Shown: in pieces, positions 35,415-45,496 of the stretch
Position numbering within the stretch: the stretch's first letter is position 1
Layout of the letters: every line of letters starts with the position of its first letter
From: Micrococcus sp.
GTDB taxonomy: Bacteria; Actinomycetota; Actinomycetes; Actinomycetales; Micrococcaceae
NCBI GenBank assembly: GCA_029961105.1
Contig: JASBVO010000014.1
Coordinates: 62,001 to 126,000, forward strand
DNA: 64,000 nucleotides
Direction of reading: 5' to 3'
Notes under the pieces: model-generated
Databases searched by the model: none
What the model was told of the DNA's origin: nothing
Seen by the model: the letters and a program-made list of their open reading frames with translations, nothing else
Program-made: the position numbers and the translations under genes

Positions 35415-36140
35415 GTGTCCCAGAAGAAGAGCAAGAAGTCGCAGCGCAGGACCAGGCCCGACGCCGGCCGGCCCGGTTCCGCGTCCGGCGCACCGCGGCA
35501 GGGCGAGGGGAAGAAGGCTTCGCCGGCCGCCGTCGGGCCGGTCCGGCACCCCCGGCCCTCGGTCGACCAGGTCCGGAAGGACCTGGAGGCCTCCGGCCAG
35601 AAGGAGGGCAGCCCCGGGATGCTGGTGGCCGCCCTGCTGGGCACCACGGTGTTCATGTTCTTCTACCTGCACCTGCTGGTGCTGCCGCAGATGAGCCAGC
35701 TGACCGGCGGGCTGTCCATGCCGGACCAGCAGTTCTCCTACGGCGCCGCCGACCTCGCCGGCCTGGACGCGGCCATGGACGAGCCGGCCCACGGCCAGCT
35801 CAACTGGGTCCACAAGACCGCCGGGGTGATCTTCCCGATCGCGGTGGGGCTGTCCGTGTCCGCCGTCGCCGCCTGGTGCCTGCCGCGCGGCTGGGGCCGG
35901 TGGCTCTCCTACGCCGCCGGTGCGGTGTTCGCGGTGGTGGACATCGTGGAGAACATGCTCATCGAGTCGGCGCTGCGGGCCGGTGGCGAGGGCGCAGGCA
36001 TGGCCTCGGCGTTCACGTCCGCGCGCTGGGTGCTGCTGGTGGCGATCACGGCGTGGATCGTGCTGATGCTCGCCGGACGGATCCGGCGCTCCGTCCGCGA
36101 GCGCACCGAGGCGCTGACCCGGCAGGTGCGGCGCAGATAG
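35415..36140 (+). CDS. Membrane protein with basic disordered N-terminus, unknown function
   Basis: A 241-residue protein with a GTG start and a GGAGG site. Residues 1-65 are Lys/Arg/Pro/Gly-rich (MSQKKSKKSQRRTRPDAGRP). About four hydrophobic helices follow, near residues 72-90, 134-151, 160-180 and 205-222. I do not recognise a family. It is divergent from pcrA across about 100 bp that hold both promoters, with a TAATGG-like box near 35394. Confidence 0.7.
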   Translation: MSQKKSKKSQRRTRPDAGRPGSASGAPRQGEGKKASPAAVGPVRHPRPSVDQVRKDLEASGQKEGSPGMLVAALLGTTVFMFFYLHLLVLPQMSQLTGGLSMPDQQFSYGAADLAGLDAAMDEPAHGQLNWVHKTAGVIFPIAVGLSVSAVAAWCLPRGWGRWLSYAAGAVFAVVDIVENMLIESALRAGGEGAGMASAFTSARWVLLVAITAWIVLMLAGRIRRSVRERTEALTRQVRRR

Positions 36141-36239
36141 CGGCAGGCTCCGGATGTGACGCACGTCCGGCCGTGGACCGCGTAGGATGTTCGGGTGGAC
36201 CGGAGCCCTCGCGCGTGCGGGCGGGCATCCCGGTCCCCA

Positions 36240-36316
36240 GCCCCCGTAGCTCAGTAGGATAGAGCGACCCTCTCCTAAAGGGTAGGCCATCGGTTCGATT
36301 CCGGTCGGGGGCACCA
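36240..36316 (+). tRNA. tRNA-Arg(CCU)
   Basis: Full cloverleaf: acceptor GCCCCCG/CGGGGGC, D arm TAGCTCAGTAGGATAGAGC, anticodon stem ACCCT/AGGGT with loop CTCCTAA (anticodon CCT at 36274-36276), T arm with GGTTCGATTCC, discriminator A at 36313 and encoded CCA (36314-36316). It reads AGG codons, which are rare in this GC-rich DNA. Confidence 0.95.
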
Positions 36317-36367
36317 TCCCTGCGGCGAGCGCCCCGCGCGCGCGGCGTCCCGCGGCGAGGAGAGTCG

Positions 36368-37153
36368 TCAGCCTCCCGGGGCGCCAGGGCCGAGGAGGTC
36401 GGACCGGCGGTCGGCCAGGTACGGCGGCCCTCCCGCGACGTCGCGGACCTCCACCACGAGCAGGTCCTCGCCCGCCGCGGGCAGCGAGTCCGCGGCCCCG
36501 TCGGGACCGCAGATGACGCTGAGCCCGGCATAGTCCAGGTCCCCCTCGCTGCCGCAGTAGTTGGCGTAGGCCACATGCACACCGTTCTCGTAGGCCCGCG
36601 CGGGGACCAGGGTTCGGGACACGATCTCGTAGCCGACCATGTTCGCCGTCGGGACCAGGACGATGTCCGCACCCCGGACCGCCGCCGCTCGTACGGACTC
36701 CGGGAATTCCACGTCATAGCAGATGAGCAGGGCCACGCGATGCCCGCGGAAGTCCGCCACGGCGGGAGGCTGGTCCCCGGCGGCGAAGCGGGTACGGTCC
36801 AGGTCCTCGAACAGGTGCATCTTCCGGTGCCGGAGGACCGTCCTGCCGTCCGCGATGAGCTGGGCGGCGTTGTACACGGTCCCGTCGGCAGCGCGTTCCG
36901 GATAGCCGTAGGCCACGGCGATCCCGGTCCGCGTGGTCAACCCGGCGATCCGCCGGGCGGTCGGGCCGTCGAACGGCTCGGCCAGCCGGTGGGTGTCCTG
37001 CGGCGTGATGTCGTACCCGGTGGTGAACATCTCCGGGACCACCAGGACGTCGGCGTCCTGCCCTGCCGCCCGGCCCGCGGCGGAGCGGAGGCGGGCGAGG
37101 TTCTCCTCGCGGTCGAGGGGGTGTGGCCGGCACTGCCAGACGGCGATGCGCAC
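36368..37153 (-). CDS. davA: Nitrilase-family amidase, probable 5-aminovaleramidase
   Basis: A 261-residue C-N hydrolase with the full triad: Glu41 in VVPEMFTTGYD, Lys111 in RHRKMHLFEDLDRTRF and Cys145 in ALLICYDVEFPE. The conserved segments VPTANMVGYEIVSRTLVPARAYENGVHVAYANYCG closely resemble Pseudomonas DavA, which hydrolyses 5-aminovaleramide to 5-aminovalerate. It starts with GTG only 5 nt after the stop of the DavB-like oxidase, so the two are one operon, as in Pseudomonas. Other omega-amidase activity is possible, but the pair makes DavA the best reading. Confidence 0.85.
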   Translation of the reverse strand: MRIAVWQCRPHPLDREENLARLRSAAGRAAGQDADVLVVPEMFTTGYDITPQDTHRLAEPFDGPTARRIAGLTTRTGIAVAYGYPERAADGTVYNAAQLIADGRTVLRHRKMHLFEDLDRTRFAAGDQPPAVADFRGHRVALLICYDVEFPESVRAAAVRGADIVLVPTANMVGYEIVSRTLVPARAYENGVHVAYANYCGSEGDLDYAGLSVICGPDGAADSLPAAGEDLLVVEVRDVAGGPPYLADRRSDLLGPGAPGG

Positions 37154-37158
37154 GGGAC

Positions 37159-38841
37159 TCAGTCCGCCAGCGCGACGGGTGCGATCTCGTCGAAGAGATC
37201 GCCCGGTCCGGGATTGTCCACGGGACTGGAGCCGCCGAAGTAGTCCATGACACCCCACACGGCGTTGAGTGCGGTCTGCACCGCGCCCTCCGCCCAGGCC
37301 GGGGTGAAGGAGACGTCGTCTCCGGCCATGAAGATCCCCCGCTGGCTCTCCGGCAGGCCCCGCTGCATGAAGTGGGTGTACATCCGGTGGTTGTACCGGT
37401 AGTGCCCGGGCAGCGCCCCCTTGAAAGCGCCGAGGAAGAACGGGTCGTCCTCCCAGGACACCGTGACGGGTTCGCCGACGATGTGGCTGCGGATGTCCAC
37501 GGCGGGGTAGATCTTCGCCAGGGAATTCAGGGCGAGGTCGACGCGGCGGTCCACCGCGTGCGGGAGCATCTTCAGCGAGTCCGACATCCACGAGTACGAC
37601 AGGCAGATCGCGGCGGGCCGACCGGGGCCGTCGTCGAAGAGGTAGGTGCCCCGGGTCAGCCGGTCGGTGAGGGTCATGCTCATCTGATGCCGGCCGGTCT
37701 CCGGGTCCGTGCGCAGCCAGAACGGCTCGTCGACCATGACGAAGGTCTTCGTCGACTGCATGTACCGTGTCCGGTCCAGCGCCATCCACAGGTCGTGGGA
37801 GAACAGGCTCTCGTCGCAGTCCACTTCCGTGGTGAGCAGCCAGCTGTGGCAGGTGGCCACCACGGCGTGGTGCCGGCGCGTGGTCCCCCACCGGTCCCGG
37901 ACGCAGAAGCGGCCCTCCTCGTCCCGGCCGATGGCCGAGGCTGCGGCCAACGTGGCCCCCTGGTGGAGCGAGGACAGCGTCGTCCCGCCGGGCCACGGGC
38001 TGCCGGGGCGAACGGGAAGCTCCCACAGTCCCCGGGGCAGCTGGTCGACGCCGCCCACGATGAGCCGCTGGTCCGTGTCGCAATTGGTGAGGACCACCCG
38101 CAGGATCTCCAGCATCGAGTTCGGGAAGTCGGAGTCCCACCCGCCCGTGCCGAAGCCCACGACGCCGAACAGCTCACGGTCACGGAACGACAGCGACCCG
38201 AAGGCGTTCGACCGGGCGATGAAGTCGTAGAACGTGCGGTCGTCCCAGTCCGCCACGATGGCGTCCCAGGCCTGCTTGAGCCGGGGGACGTCGCGCTCGC
38301 GGATGGCCTCCTGGATCTCGCTGTACCCGATCTCCTCCAGCGCGGCGTCCCAGGCGTCCGAGATCCTGGTGAAGACCTCGGGCAGGTCGGCCAGCGTCTG
38401 CCCGTAGAAGGTCTGCCCGCCGATGTCGATGACGGTGCTGCCGGCGGCCGGCGTCAACGGGTTGGGGAACGGCCGGTGCCGCAGGCCCAGGAGCTCGGCG
38501 TAGTGGAAGAAGGTGCTGCCGGAACTGGGGAAGCGCATCCCGCCCAGCTCCGCCACGACACCGTGGGCGCCGTCGAAACGGTGTGTGCGCAGCCGGCCTC
38601 CGATCCTGGTCGGTTCGTAGATCACCGGCTTGAGGCCCAGGTTCATCAGCTCGTATGCGGCGACCATGCCCGACAGCCCCGCGCCGATGATCGCGACCTC
38701 GCGCCCGAGGACCGCTTCCGGCACGGCGCCGAGACCGCCGGGATGCTCCAGCCACTCGTCGTACGCGAACGGGAAGTCGGGCCCGAACATGGTGACCGGC
38801 CGTGGCGAGGTGTCCTTCTCGGACGGCGTGAAAATGCTCAC
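37159..38841 (-). CDS. davB: Flavin amino-acid oxidase, probable lysine 2-monooxygenase
   Basis: A 560-residue FAD enzyme of the tryptophan/lysine 2-monooxygenase family. The FAD-binding motif is VAIIGAGLSGMVAAYELMNLGLKPVIYE, followed by GGRLRTHRF and AELGGMRFPSSG. The segments FGPDFPFAYDEWLEHPGGLG, GFGTGGWDSDFPNSMLEILRVV and the C-terminus DNPGPGDLFDEIAP agree closely with Pseudomonas DavB as I remember it, more than with IaaM. DavB converts lysine to 5-aminovaleramide, CO2 and water. Length matches. TAGCCT (forward 38848-38853) is 6 nt before the GTG, so it may have its own leaderless promoter. Confidence 0.85.
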   Translation of the reverse strand: MSIFTPSEKDTSPRPVTMFGPDFPFAYDEWLEHPGGLGAVPEAVLGREVAIIGAGLSGMVAAYELMNLGLKPVIYEPTRIGGRLRTHRFDGAHGVVAELGGMRFPSSGSTFFHYAELLGLRHRPFPNPLTPAAGSTVIDIGGQTFYGQTLADLPEVFTRISDAWDAALEEIGYSEIQEAIRERDVPRLKQAWDAIVADWDDRTFYDFIARSNAFGSLSFRDRELFGVVGFGTGGWDSDFPNSMLEILRVVLTNCDTDQRLIVGGVDQLPRGLWELPVRPGSPWPGGTTLSSLHQGATLAAASAIGRDEEGRFCVRDRWGTTRRHHAVVATCHSWLLTTEVDCDESLFSHDLWMALDRTRYMQSTKTFVMVDEPFWLRTDPETGRHQMSMTLTDRLTRGTYLFDDGPGRPAAICLSYSWMSDSLKMLPHAVDRRVDLALNSLAKIYPAVDIRSHIVGEPVTVSWEDDPFFLGAFKGALPGHYRYNHRMYTHFMQRGLPESQRGIFMAGDDVSFTPAWAEGAVQTALNAVWGVMDYFGGSSPVDNPGPGDLFDEIAPVALAD

Positions 38842-38847
38842 GTCAGG

Positions 38848-38853
38848 AGGCTA
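38848..38853 (-). promoter_or_regulatory. Putative leaderless -10 box of davBA
   Basis: TAGCCT on the minus strand, 6 nt before GTG 38841. No GGAGG-like site precedes the start (the DNA there reads CCTCC on the coding strand), which favours leaderless initiation. A TGGATA 17 nt upstream is a weak -35. Confidence 0.45.
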
Positions 38854-38924
38854 TGACCTCGGCTGCCATCTATCCACCCCCGGCGGGATCCCGGGGTCCG
38901 GGCAGGCCCCGGCGGCCGACGGCG

Positions 38925-40799
38925 TCAGCTGGCCACGGGGTCGTCGAACTGGGTCCGGTACAGCTCGGCATACCGGCCTCCGGAGGCCAGCAGGTCCGCA
39001 TGCGGCCCCTCCTCGACGATGTGTCCGTCCTCGACGACCAGGATGCGGTCGGCCGAGCGGATGGTGGAGAGCCGGTGGGCGATCACGACGGCGGTGCGGT
39101 CCTGCAGCGCCTCGGCCAGCGCCGCCTGGACGGCCTTCTCCGACGTCGAGTCCAGGGCCGCCGTCGCCTCGTCCAGCAGCACGACGCGAGGGGAGGCGAG
39201 CAGCAGGCGGGCGATCGTCATGCGCTGGCGCTCACCACCGGAGAGCCGGTAGCCCCGCTCCCCCACCACGGTGTCGAGGCGGTCCGGCAGGGCCTCGACG
39301 ACCTCGCGCAGCCGCGCCCGGTCGATGGCCTCCCACACCTCGGCCTCGGTGGCCTCCGGCCGGGCCAGCGTCAGGTTCCCGCGGATCGTGTCATGGAACA
39401 GGTGCCCGTCCTGGGTGACCATGCCCACCGTCTCCTTGAGGGAGACGAAGGTCGCGTCCCGCACGTCCAGGCCGTTGTAGCGGATCGAGCCGGAGTCGGC
39501 GTCGTAGAGCCGGGCCAGCAGCGAGGCGATCGTGGACTTGCCCGCACCGGAGGTGCCGACGAGGGCGTAGGTCTGCCCGGGGTGCACGGTGAAGGAGATC
39601 CCGTGCAGCACCTCGGCCCCTCCCCGGCGGTCCAGCACGGCCGCCTCCTCGAGCGAGGCCAGGGAGACCTGGTCGGCGCTGGGGTAGGAGAACCTGAGGT
39701 CCTTCACCTCGAGGGTGACCGGGCCGGCCGGGATGGCCTGCGCGTCGGGCTTCTGGCGGATCAGCGGCTGCAGGTCCAGCACCTCGAAGACCCGGTCGAA
39801 GGACACCAGCGCACCCATGATCTCCACCCGGGCGCTGGCCAGGCCGGTCAGCGGGGCGTAGAGGCGGGTCAGCAGCAGGGCCAGGGTGACGACGTCCCCG
39901 GCGTTGAGCGTCCCGGCCACGGCCTGCAGCCCGCCGACGCCGTAGACGGCGGCCAGCGCCAGCGCGGAGACCAGGGTGAGGGCGGTCATGAACACGGACT
40001 GGCGCACGGAGATCCCCACACCGACCGCGCGGACCTTGTCGGCCCGGGAGGCGAACTCGGCAGACTCGCGGGCCGGATCGCCGAAGAGCTTGACGAGGGT
40101 GGCGCCGGCGGCGGAGAACCGCTCGGTCATCTGGTCGCCCATCGTCGCGTTGTACTGGGCCTGGCTGCGGCTGAGCTCGGCGATCTTGCCGCCCATGAAG
40201 CGCGCGGGGATCAGGAACAGCGGCAGCAGCACCAGGGAGACCAGCGTGACCTGCCAGGACGTGGTCAGCATGACGACCAGGGTCAGCACCAGGGACACGA
40301 CGTTCATCACCACGCCGGACAGGGTGCGGGAGATCGCCGTCTGGGCGCCGATGACGTCATTGTTGAGCCGGGAGACCAGGGCACCGGTGCGGGTGCGCAT
40401 GAAGAAGGCGATCGGCATGGTCTGCACGTGGTTGAACACCACCGTGCGCAGGTCGTAGATGATCCGCTCCCCCAGGTCCGAGGACAGCCACCGGGTCGCC
40501 ACGCCGAGGATCGCGTCCAGCACGGCCACCAGCGCGATGAGCAGGGCCAGGCGGACGATGACCTGCGCGTTGCCGTCCCCGACGATCGCGTCCACCACGT
40601 CCCCGGCGAGGATGGGCGAGGCCACGCCCAGGAAGGCGCCGGCCACGGACAGGATGAGGTAGAACAGCAGCTTGCCCTTGTACCGGCGGACGAAGTCCAG
40701 GGTGCGCCGCACGGTGCCCGGCCGCAGGGACTTCCCGGCCTGGTCCGCGCCCCGGCTCATCCGGTACATGGTCATCCAGGCGGCCCGTTCCATGCTCAT
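38925..40799 (-). CDS. ABC exporter half-transporter (membrane plus ATPase)
   Basis: A 624-residue type-IV exporter. Six helices span about residues 42-310 (LLFYLILSVAGAFLGVASPILAGDVVDAIVG onward). The nucleotide domain has Walker A VGTSGAGKST, Q-loop MVTQDGHLFHDTIRGNL, signature YRLSGGERQRMTIARLLL, Walker B VVLLDEATAALD and switch IAHRLSTIRSADR. A 20-residue insertion (ASLEEAAVLDRRGG) precedes the Walker A region. Homodimer or partner is unknown. Its ATG overlaps the DUF6457 gene by 4 bp. It resembles lipid or drug exporters, and the cargo is unclear. Confidence 0.92.
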   Translation of the reverse strand: MSMERAAWMTMYRMSRGADQAGKSLRPGTVRRTLDFVRRYKGKLLFYLILSVAGAFLGVASPILAGDVVDAIVGDGNAQVIVRLALLIALVAVLDAILGVATRWLSSDLGERIIYDLRTVVFNHVQTMPIAFFMRTRTGALVSRLNNDVIGAQTAISRTLSGVVMNVVSLVLTLVVMLTTSWQVTLVSLVLLPLFLIPARFMGGKIAELSRSQAQYNATMGDQMTERFSAAGATLVKLFGDPARESAEFASRADKVRAVGVGISVRQSVFMTALTLVSALALAAVYGVGGLQAVAGTLNAGDVVTLALLLTRLYAPLTGLASARVEIMGALVSFDRVFEVLDLQPLIRQKPDAQAIPAGPVTLEVKDLRFSYPSADQVSLASLEEAAVLDRRGGAEVLHGISFTVHPGQTYALVGTSGAGKSTIASLLARLYDADSGSIRYNGLDVRDATFVSLKETVGMVTQDGHLFHDTIRGNLTLARPEATEAEVWEAIDRARLREVVEALPDRLDTVVGERGYRLSGGERQRMTIARLLLASPRVVLLDEATAALDSTSEKAVQAALAEALQDRTAVVIAHRLSTIRSADRILVVEDGHIVEEGPHADLLASGGRYAELYRTQFDDPVAS

Positions 40800-41173
40800 G
40801 GCCGGGCCCCCTTCCCTTCGGCCGCCCCAGCGGCCGCGGCGGGGCCGGGACTCGCGGGAGATCCGGACCCTCCGGTGACCTCCGCCGCCAGCAGCCGTTC
40901 GATGGCGCGCAGTGAGGCGGCATGGGCGCGGTCGAACGGGGCCTGCCCCGTCCCCTCGGCCAGCCCCGCTGCGTAGCCGGCGATGAACGCTGTCGCCGCG
41001 GCGTCGTCGTCCTGCCCCGAGGCCGCCGCGGCGAGCCGCGCGGTCCGGGCCAGCCGGGCGACGTCCGGGCGGGTGCCGTCGATCTCCAGGGCGGCCATCA
41101 GCCGGTGGGGCCAGCCGGCGGGGTCCTGCGGGACCGGGCTCTGCGGGGAGGGGGCGGGTATGTTCTGGGGCAC
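40796..41173 (-). CDS. DUF6457 domain protein
   Basis: A 125-residue soluble, Ala-rich helical protein. The DUF6457-like core reads AGWPHRLMAALEIDGTRPDVARLARTARLAAAASGQDDDAAATAFIAGYAAGLAEG. In other actinobacteria this domain is found beside or fused to MobA, but no such gene lies here. It starts with GTG, with TAGACT (forward 41180-41185) 6 nt upstream, and leads into the ABC exporter gene by a 4-bp overlap. Confidence 0.75.
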   Translation of the reverse strand: MPQNIPAPSPQSPVPQDPAGWPHRLMAALEIDGTRPDVARLARTARLAAAASGQDDDAAATAFIAGYAAGLAEGTGQAPFDRAHAASLRAIERLLAAEVTGGSGSPASPGPAAAAGAAEGKGARP

Positions 41174-41213
41174 CGCACCAGTCTAGGTCGGCGGTCGGAT
41201 CCGGCGGCCGGGC

Positions 41214-41708
41214 TCAGGCGACGGCGGCCAGGAAGTCCGTCCACTGCTCGGCCGGGCGCTCCAGCTCCCGGATCCGCCATTGCGGTCCCCGAGGGCGGGC
41301 GGGCGTGACCCGCAGGGTCCATCCCATCTGCGCCAGCGTGCGGTCGCCCTTGGCGTTGTTGCAGCTCAGGCAGCACGCCACCAGGTTCTCCCAGGTGTCC
41401 TCGCCGCCGCGGGACCGCGGGTGGATGTGGTCCACCGTCGTGGCGGAACGCCCGCAGTATCCGCACTGGTGCCCGTCCCGCCGCAGGACCCCGCGCCGGG
41501 AGACCGCGGCGGTGTCCGCATGCGGAATCCGGATATAGCGGTTCAGCAGGATCACGGCCGGGCGCATCACCGTGCAGGTCGGCCCGACAACGGGGTCGCC
41601 GCCGTCGGCGAGCACGCTCGCCTTCCCGGTTCCCACCAGCAGGATGGCACGGCGGTAGCTGACGACGGACAGCGGCTCGTAGCCGGCGTTCAGGACCAGA
41701 GTGCGCAT
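41214..41708 (-). CDS. HNH endonuclease domain protein
   Basis: A 164-residue protein conserved in actinobacteria. The HNH core is QCGYCGRSATTVDHIHPRSRGGEDTWENLVACCLSCNNAKGDRTL, with two CxxC zinc pairs and the catalytic DHIHPRSRGG. The N-terminal half (LVLNAGYEPLSVVSYRRAILLVGTGKASVL) is the usual partner region. These stand-alone proteins are chromosomal and not part of a mobile element. The DNA target is unknown. A GCGAGG site precedes the ATG. Confidence 0.88.
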   Translation of the reverse strand: MRTLVLNAGYEPLSVVSYRRAILLVGTGKASVLADGGDPVVGPTCTVMRPAVILLNRYIRIPHADTAAVSRRGVLRRDGHQCGYCGRSATTVDHIHPRSRGGEDTWENLVACCLSCNNAKGDRTLAQMGWTLRVTPARPRGPQWRIRELERPAEQWTDFLAAVA

Positions 41709-42069
41709 GGGACGTACCTCGCGGCTCGTGGGTGCCGCGGGCGCCGGACCGCCTGCCGGGTAACGACCCGGCGATCCGGCGTCTGCGGGGTGCATCGGGT
41801 TGACGATCAGGTTCAGGATACGCGCCGCGCCGCCAGGCGTGTGACCACGGCACCCGGCATCGGGCGTGTCCGCGGGACTGTTCACGGTCCCTTCACGCCG
41901 CATTCATGCCGGCGCGCTCACCGGCGCACGCATCGACGCCGGCACAGGCAGGCCAGCGCCGGCAGGCGGCCGCCGCGCGGCGGCACAGACGACAGAGGGC
42001 CCCTCCGTGTCCGGAGAGGCCCTCGTAGCAGTCATCACACGGCCGCTGGCCGTGAGAGGTGGTCGGTGG

Positions 42070-42951
42070 TCAGCCGACGTAGGTGTAGTAGCCGTACAGC
42101 GGGTTGCGGGTCACCGGGTGCTGGAAGGTGCCCACGGACGGGTTCTGGGCGCCGATCATCTGGCCGTTGCCGACGTAGATACCCACGTGGCCGCCGCCGT
42201 TCTGGAACACCAGGTCGCCCGGCTTCGGGTTGGAGGTCGGCACGAACAGGCCGGAACCGCGGATCGCGGACGTGGAGGACGGGATGCTGATCCCGGCCTG
42301 GCGGTAGGCCCAGGACACGAAGCCGGAACAGTCCCAGCCGGAAGCGGTCTTGCCACCGTAGACATAGGGCACGCCCACGCCGGAGTAGGCGGCACCCACC
42401 ACTCCGCTGAGGCCTGCCGTCTGCGCGGCCTTCTTCGGCGCGGGCTGGGCGGCGGGCTTCGGCGCGGCCTGGGTGGTGGTGGCGCGCTGCGTGGACTGCT
42501 GGGCCTGCGAGGCGCGCTGGGTCGAACGCTCGGCCTGGGCCGGACGCTCGGTCCCGGCAGAACGGGTGGTGGTCTCGGCGCCGGCCGGCTGAGCGGCGGA
42601 GGCCTCGACGACGGGCTCCGGCTCGGGCTCCGGAGCGGGCTTGGCGGCGACCGTAGCCCGGTCCAGGTCCACCTCGACGTCCTTGGCGGCGGTCACGTTG
42701 ACGGCGGCCACGGAGGCTGCACGCTCGATGTCCAGGGCCGGGGCCGGGATGGTGGTGGTCGCCCGGACGGCCGGGGCGGCGCCCTGCGCCGGCATGCCGA
42801 TGGTCAGGACCAGGCCCGAGGCTGCCGCGACGACGGCCGCCTGGCGGCCGACGGTGCCGGCGTTGGAGGAAACGGCCTTCGAGATGGCCTCGAGCGGGTT
42901 GTGGTTGACCGGGGTGGCGCGGTGGCGTGCAACGGAGTTGCGCTTCGACAC
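42070..42951 (-). CDS. Secreted NlpC/P60 peptidoglycan hydrolase
   Basis: A 293-residue endopeptidase that cuts peptide crosslinks in the cell wall. A basic N-terminus and hydrophobic segment (VGRQAAVVAAASGLVLTIGMPAQGAAP) form the signal peptide. A Pro/Glu/Ala/Thr/Gln-rich linker spans about residues 95-185. The C-terminal NlpC/P60 domain has the Cys in SGWDCSGFVSWAYRQAG, His in NGGGHVGIYVGNGQMIGA and a late polar third residue, as usual. It starts with GTG after GAGAGAGG. It probably acts in cell separation. An AT-rich promoter region lies 145-170 nt upstream. Confidence 0.92.
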   Translation of the reverse strand: MSKRNSVARHRATPVNHNPLEAISKAVSSNAGTVGRQAAVVAAASGLVLTIGMPAQGAAPAVRATTTIPAPALDIERAASVAAVNVTAAKDVEVDLDRATVAAKPAPEPEPEPVVEASAAQPAGAETTTRSAGTERPAQAERSTQRASQAQQSTQRATTTQAAPKPAAQPAPKKAAQTAGLSGVVGAAYSGVGVPYVYGGKTASGWDCSGFVSWAYRQAGISIPSSTSAIRGSGLFVPTSNPKPGDLVFQNGGGHVGIYVGNGQMIGAQNPSVGTFQHPVTRNPLYGYYTYVG

Positions 42952-43316
42952 GGTTGGACCTCTCTCACGTGCCTCCGGGCATAGCCCGCCCCCGCCATGA
43001 ACGATGACTGCTGAAAGGGCACCGGGCTGCGGGGGGATGGGCAAGACACCGGCAGGCTCTTCTCTGCGATACCGTTCGAAGCGCCGGGCTCCAAGGTATA
43101 TCAAACGTTTATAAATGTCACACTGAGGTCACGACGAGCTGTGGACAACTTCGGACGATGACCGCTTGGCCCCGAAAATGCCCTCGTCATGCGCGGGCAG
43201 GCCACAGGGAAAGGTGACGAAGTGATTTCCCTCACGGTTGCTGACGCCGTTCTGCGTGACTATGCCGTGACCTATGCCGCCTCACGGCCGTTCGTGCCGA
43301 TCAGCAGACGCTTCGG
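42952..43316. other. Gene-free stretch of about 365 bp upstream of the NlpC/P60 gene
   Basis: No gene is convincing here. It holds a rare AT-rich patch (43095-43121) with the palindrome AAACGTTT and minus-strand TATACC/GTGACA promoter-like elements for the NlpC/P60 gene. This leaves a leader of about 140 nt. A weak AGGGAAA/TTTCCCT hairpin (43206-43232) may end the dtxR transcript. A plus-strand frame at 43189 lacks coding signs and runs into dtxR. Confidence 0.5.
43095..43121 (-). promoter_or_regulatory. AT-rich promoter island of the NlpC/P60 gene
   Basis: The forward sequence GGTATATCAAACGTTTATAA and its flank make up the most AT-rich run in the region, with an AAACGTTT palindrome. Exact -10 and -35 boxes are ambiguous (spacing 15). 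Confidence 0.45.
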
Positions 43317-44024
43317 TCAGCCGGCGCTGCGCTCGACGCGGATGTGCGCGGCGGCGTCCTCGGAGACCTCGAGGGCGACGCCGCCCTGGGTGGCGTCCGC
43401 AGCACGCACCGTGACATAGCCCTCGTGCGGGGCGATCTCGATGTCCTGCCCGGGACGGACCCCGGCCAGCGCGAGCTCGGAGAGCAGTTCGGGGTCGGTC
43501 TGGATGGCCTCCGTGAGCCGGACCACCGTGTAGCGGCCCGGGCTTCCGGCCGCCACCGAGAGCGCCACTCCCCGCTCCAGCGTCGAGTTGCTGCCGCTCA
43601 GCGGCGCGTGGAGCTCGTCGAGCCCGGGGATGGGGTTGCCGTACGGGGAGTCGACGGGATGGCCCAGCAGGTCCAGCAGGCGCAACTCGACCTTCTCGCT
43701 CATCACGTGCTCCCAGCGGCACGCCTCCTCGTGGACATAGGCCCAGTCCAGCCCGATGACATCGGACAGCAGCCGCTCGGCCAGGCGGTGCTTGCGCATC
43801 ACCTGCACGGCCTTGGCCCGGCCCCTGTCCGTGAGTTCGAGGTGCCGATCGGTGCTGACGTGCACCAGACCGTCCCGTTCCATCCGGGCCACGGTCTGCG
43901 AGACGGTCGGCCCGGAGTGCTCGAGGCGTTCGGCGATGCGCGCACGCAGGGGCACGATCCCCTCCTCCTCGAGCTCGAGGATGGTCCGAAGGTACATCTC
44001 GGTGGTGTCGATCAGATCCGTCAC
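43317..44024 (-). CDS. DtxR/IdeR-family metal-dependent regulator
   Basis: A 235-residue Fe2+ or Mn2+-activated repressor. The N-terminal helix-turn-helix is ERLEHSGPTVSQTVARMERDGLVHVSTDRHLELTDRG. The dimer and metal-binding domain is RKHRLAERLLSDVIGLDWAYVHEEACRWEHVMSEKVE, with Glu, His and Cys ligands. A C-terminal SH3-like domain (AGVRPGQDIEIAPHEGYVTVRAAD) completes it. The length matches IdeR-type proteins. Its targets are not visible here. GTG start with an AGAGGAAAG site. A TAGGAT box at 44115-44120 is a possible promoter. Confidence 0.9.
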   Translation of the reverse strand: MTDLIDTTEMYLRTILELEEEGIVPLRARIAERLEHSGPTVSQTVARMERDGLVHVSTDRHLELTDRGRAKAVQVMRKHRLAERLLSDVIGLDWAYVHEEACRWEHVMSEKVELRLLDLLGHPVDSPYGNPIPGLDELHAPLSGSNSTLERGVALSVAAGSPGRYTVVRLTEAIQTDPELLSELALAGVRPGQDIEIAPHEGYVTVRAADATQGGVALEVSEDAAAHIRVERSAG

Positions 44025-45456
<1,432 letters not shown>

Positions 45457-45496
45457 GACGGAACGCCTGCACGCAGGTCAACCGGCCGGCACGACG

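Noticed and set aside
32770..35694. 974-codon plus-strand open frame
   Set aside because: It is fully antisense to pcrA, whose helicase motifs are all present. No motif is seen in the plus frame.
37159..38841. Assignment as tryptophan 2-monooxygenase (IaaM)
   Set aside because: The N-terminal and C-terminal segments and the adjacent nitrilase-type amidase fit DavB better, while IaaM is usually paired with an amidase-signature enzyme (IaaH).
42952..43180. c-di-AMP (ydaO-type) riboswitch upstream of the NlpC/P60 gene
   Set aside because: Expected from other actinobacteria, but the conserved core sequences could not be found by eye.
43189..43419. 76-codon plus-strand frame upstream of and into dtxR
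   Set aside because: No ribosome site was seen and the second half is antisense to dtxR.
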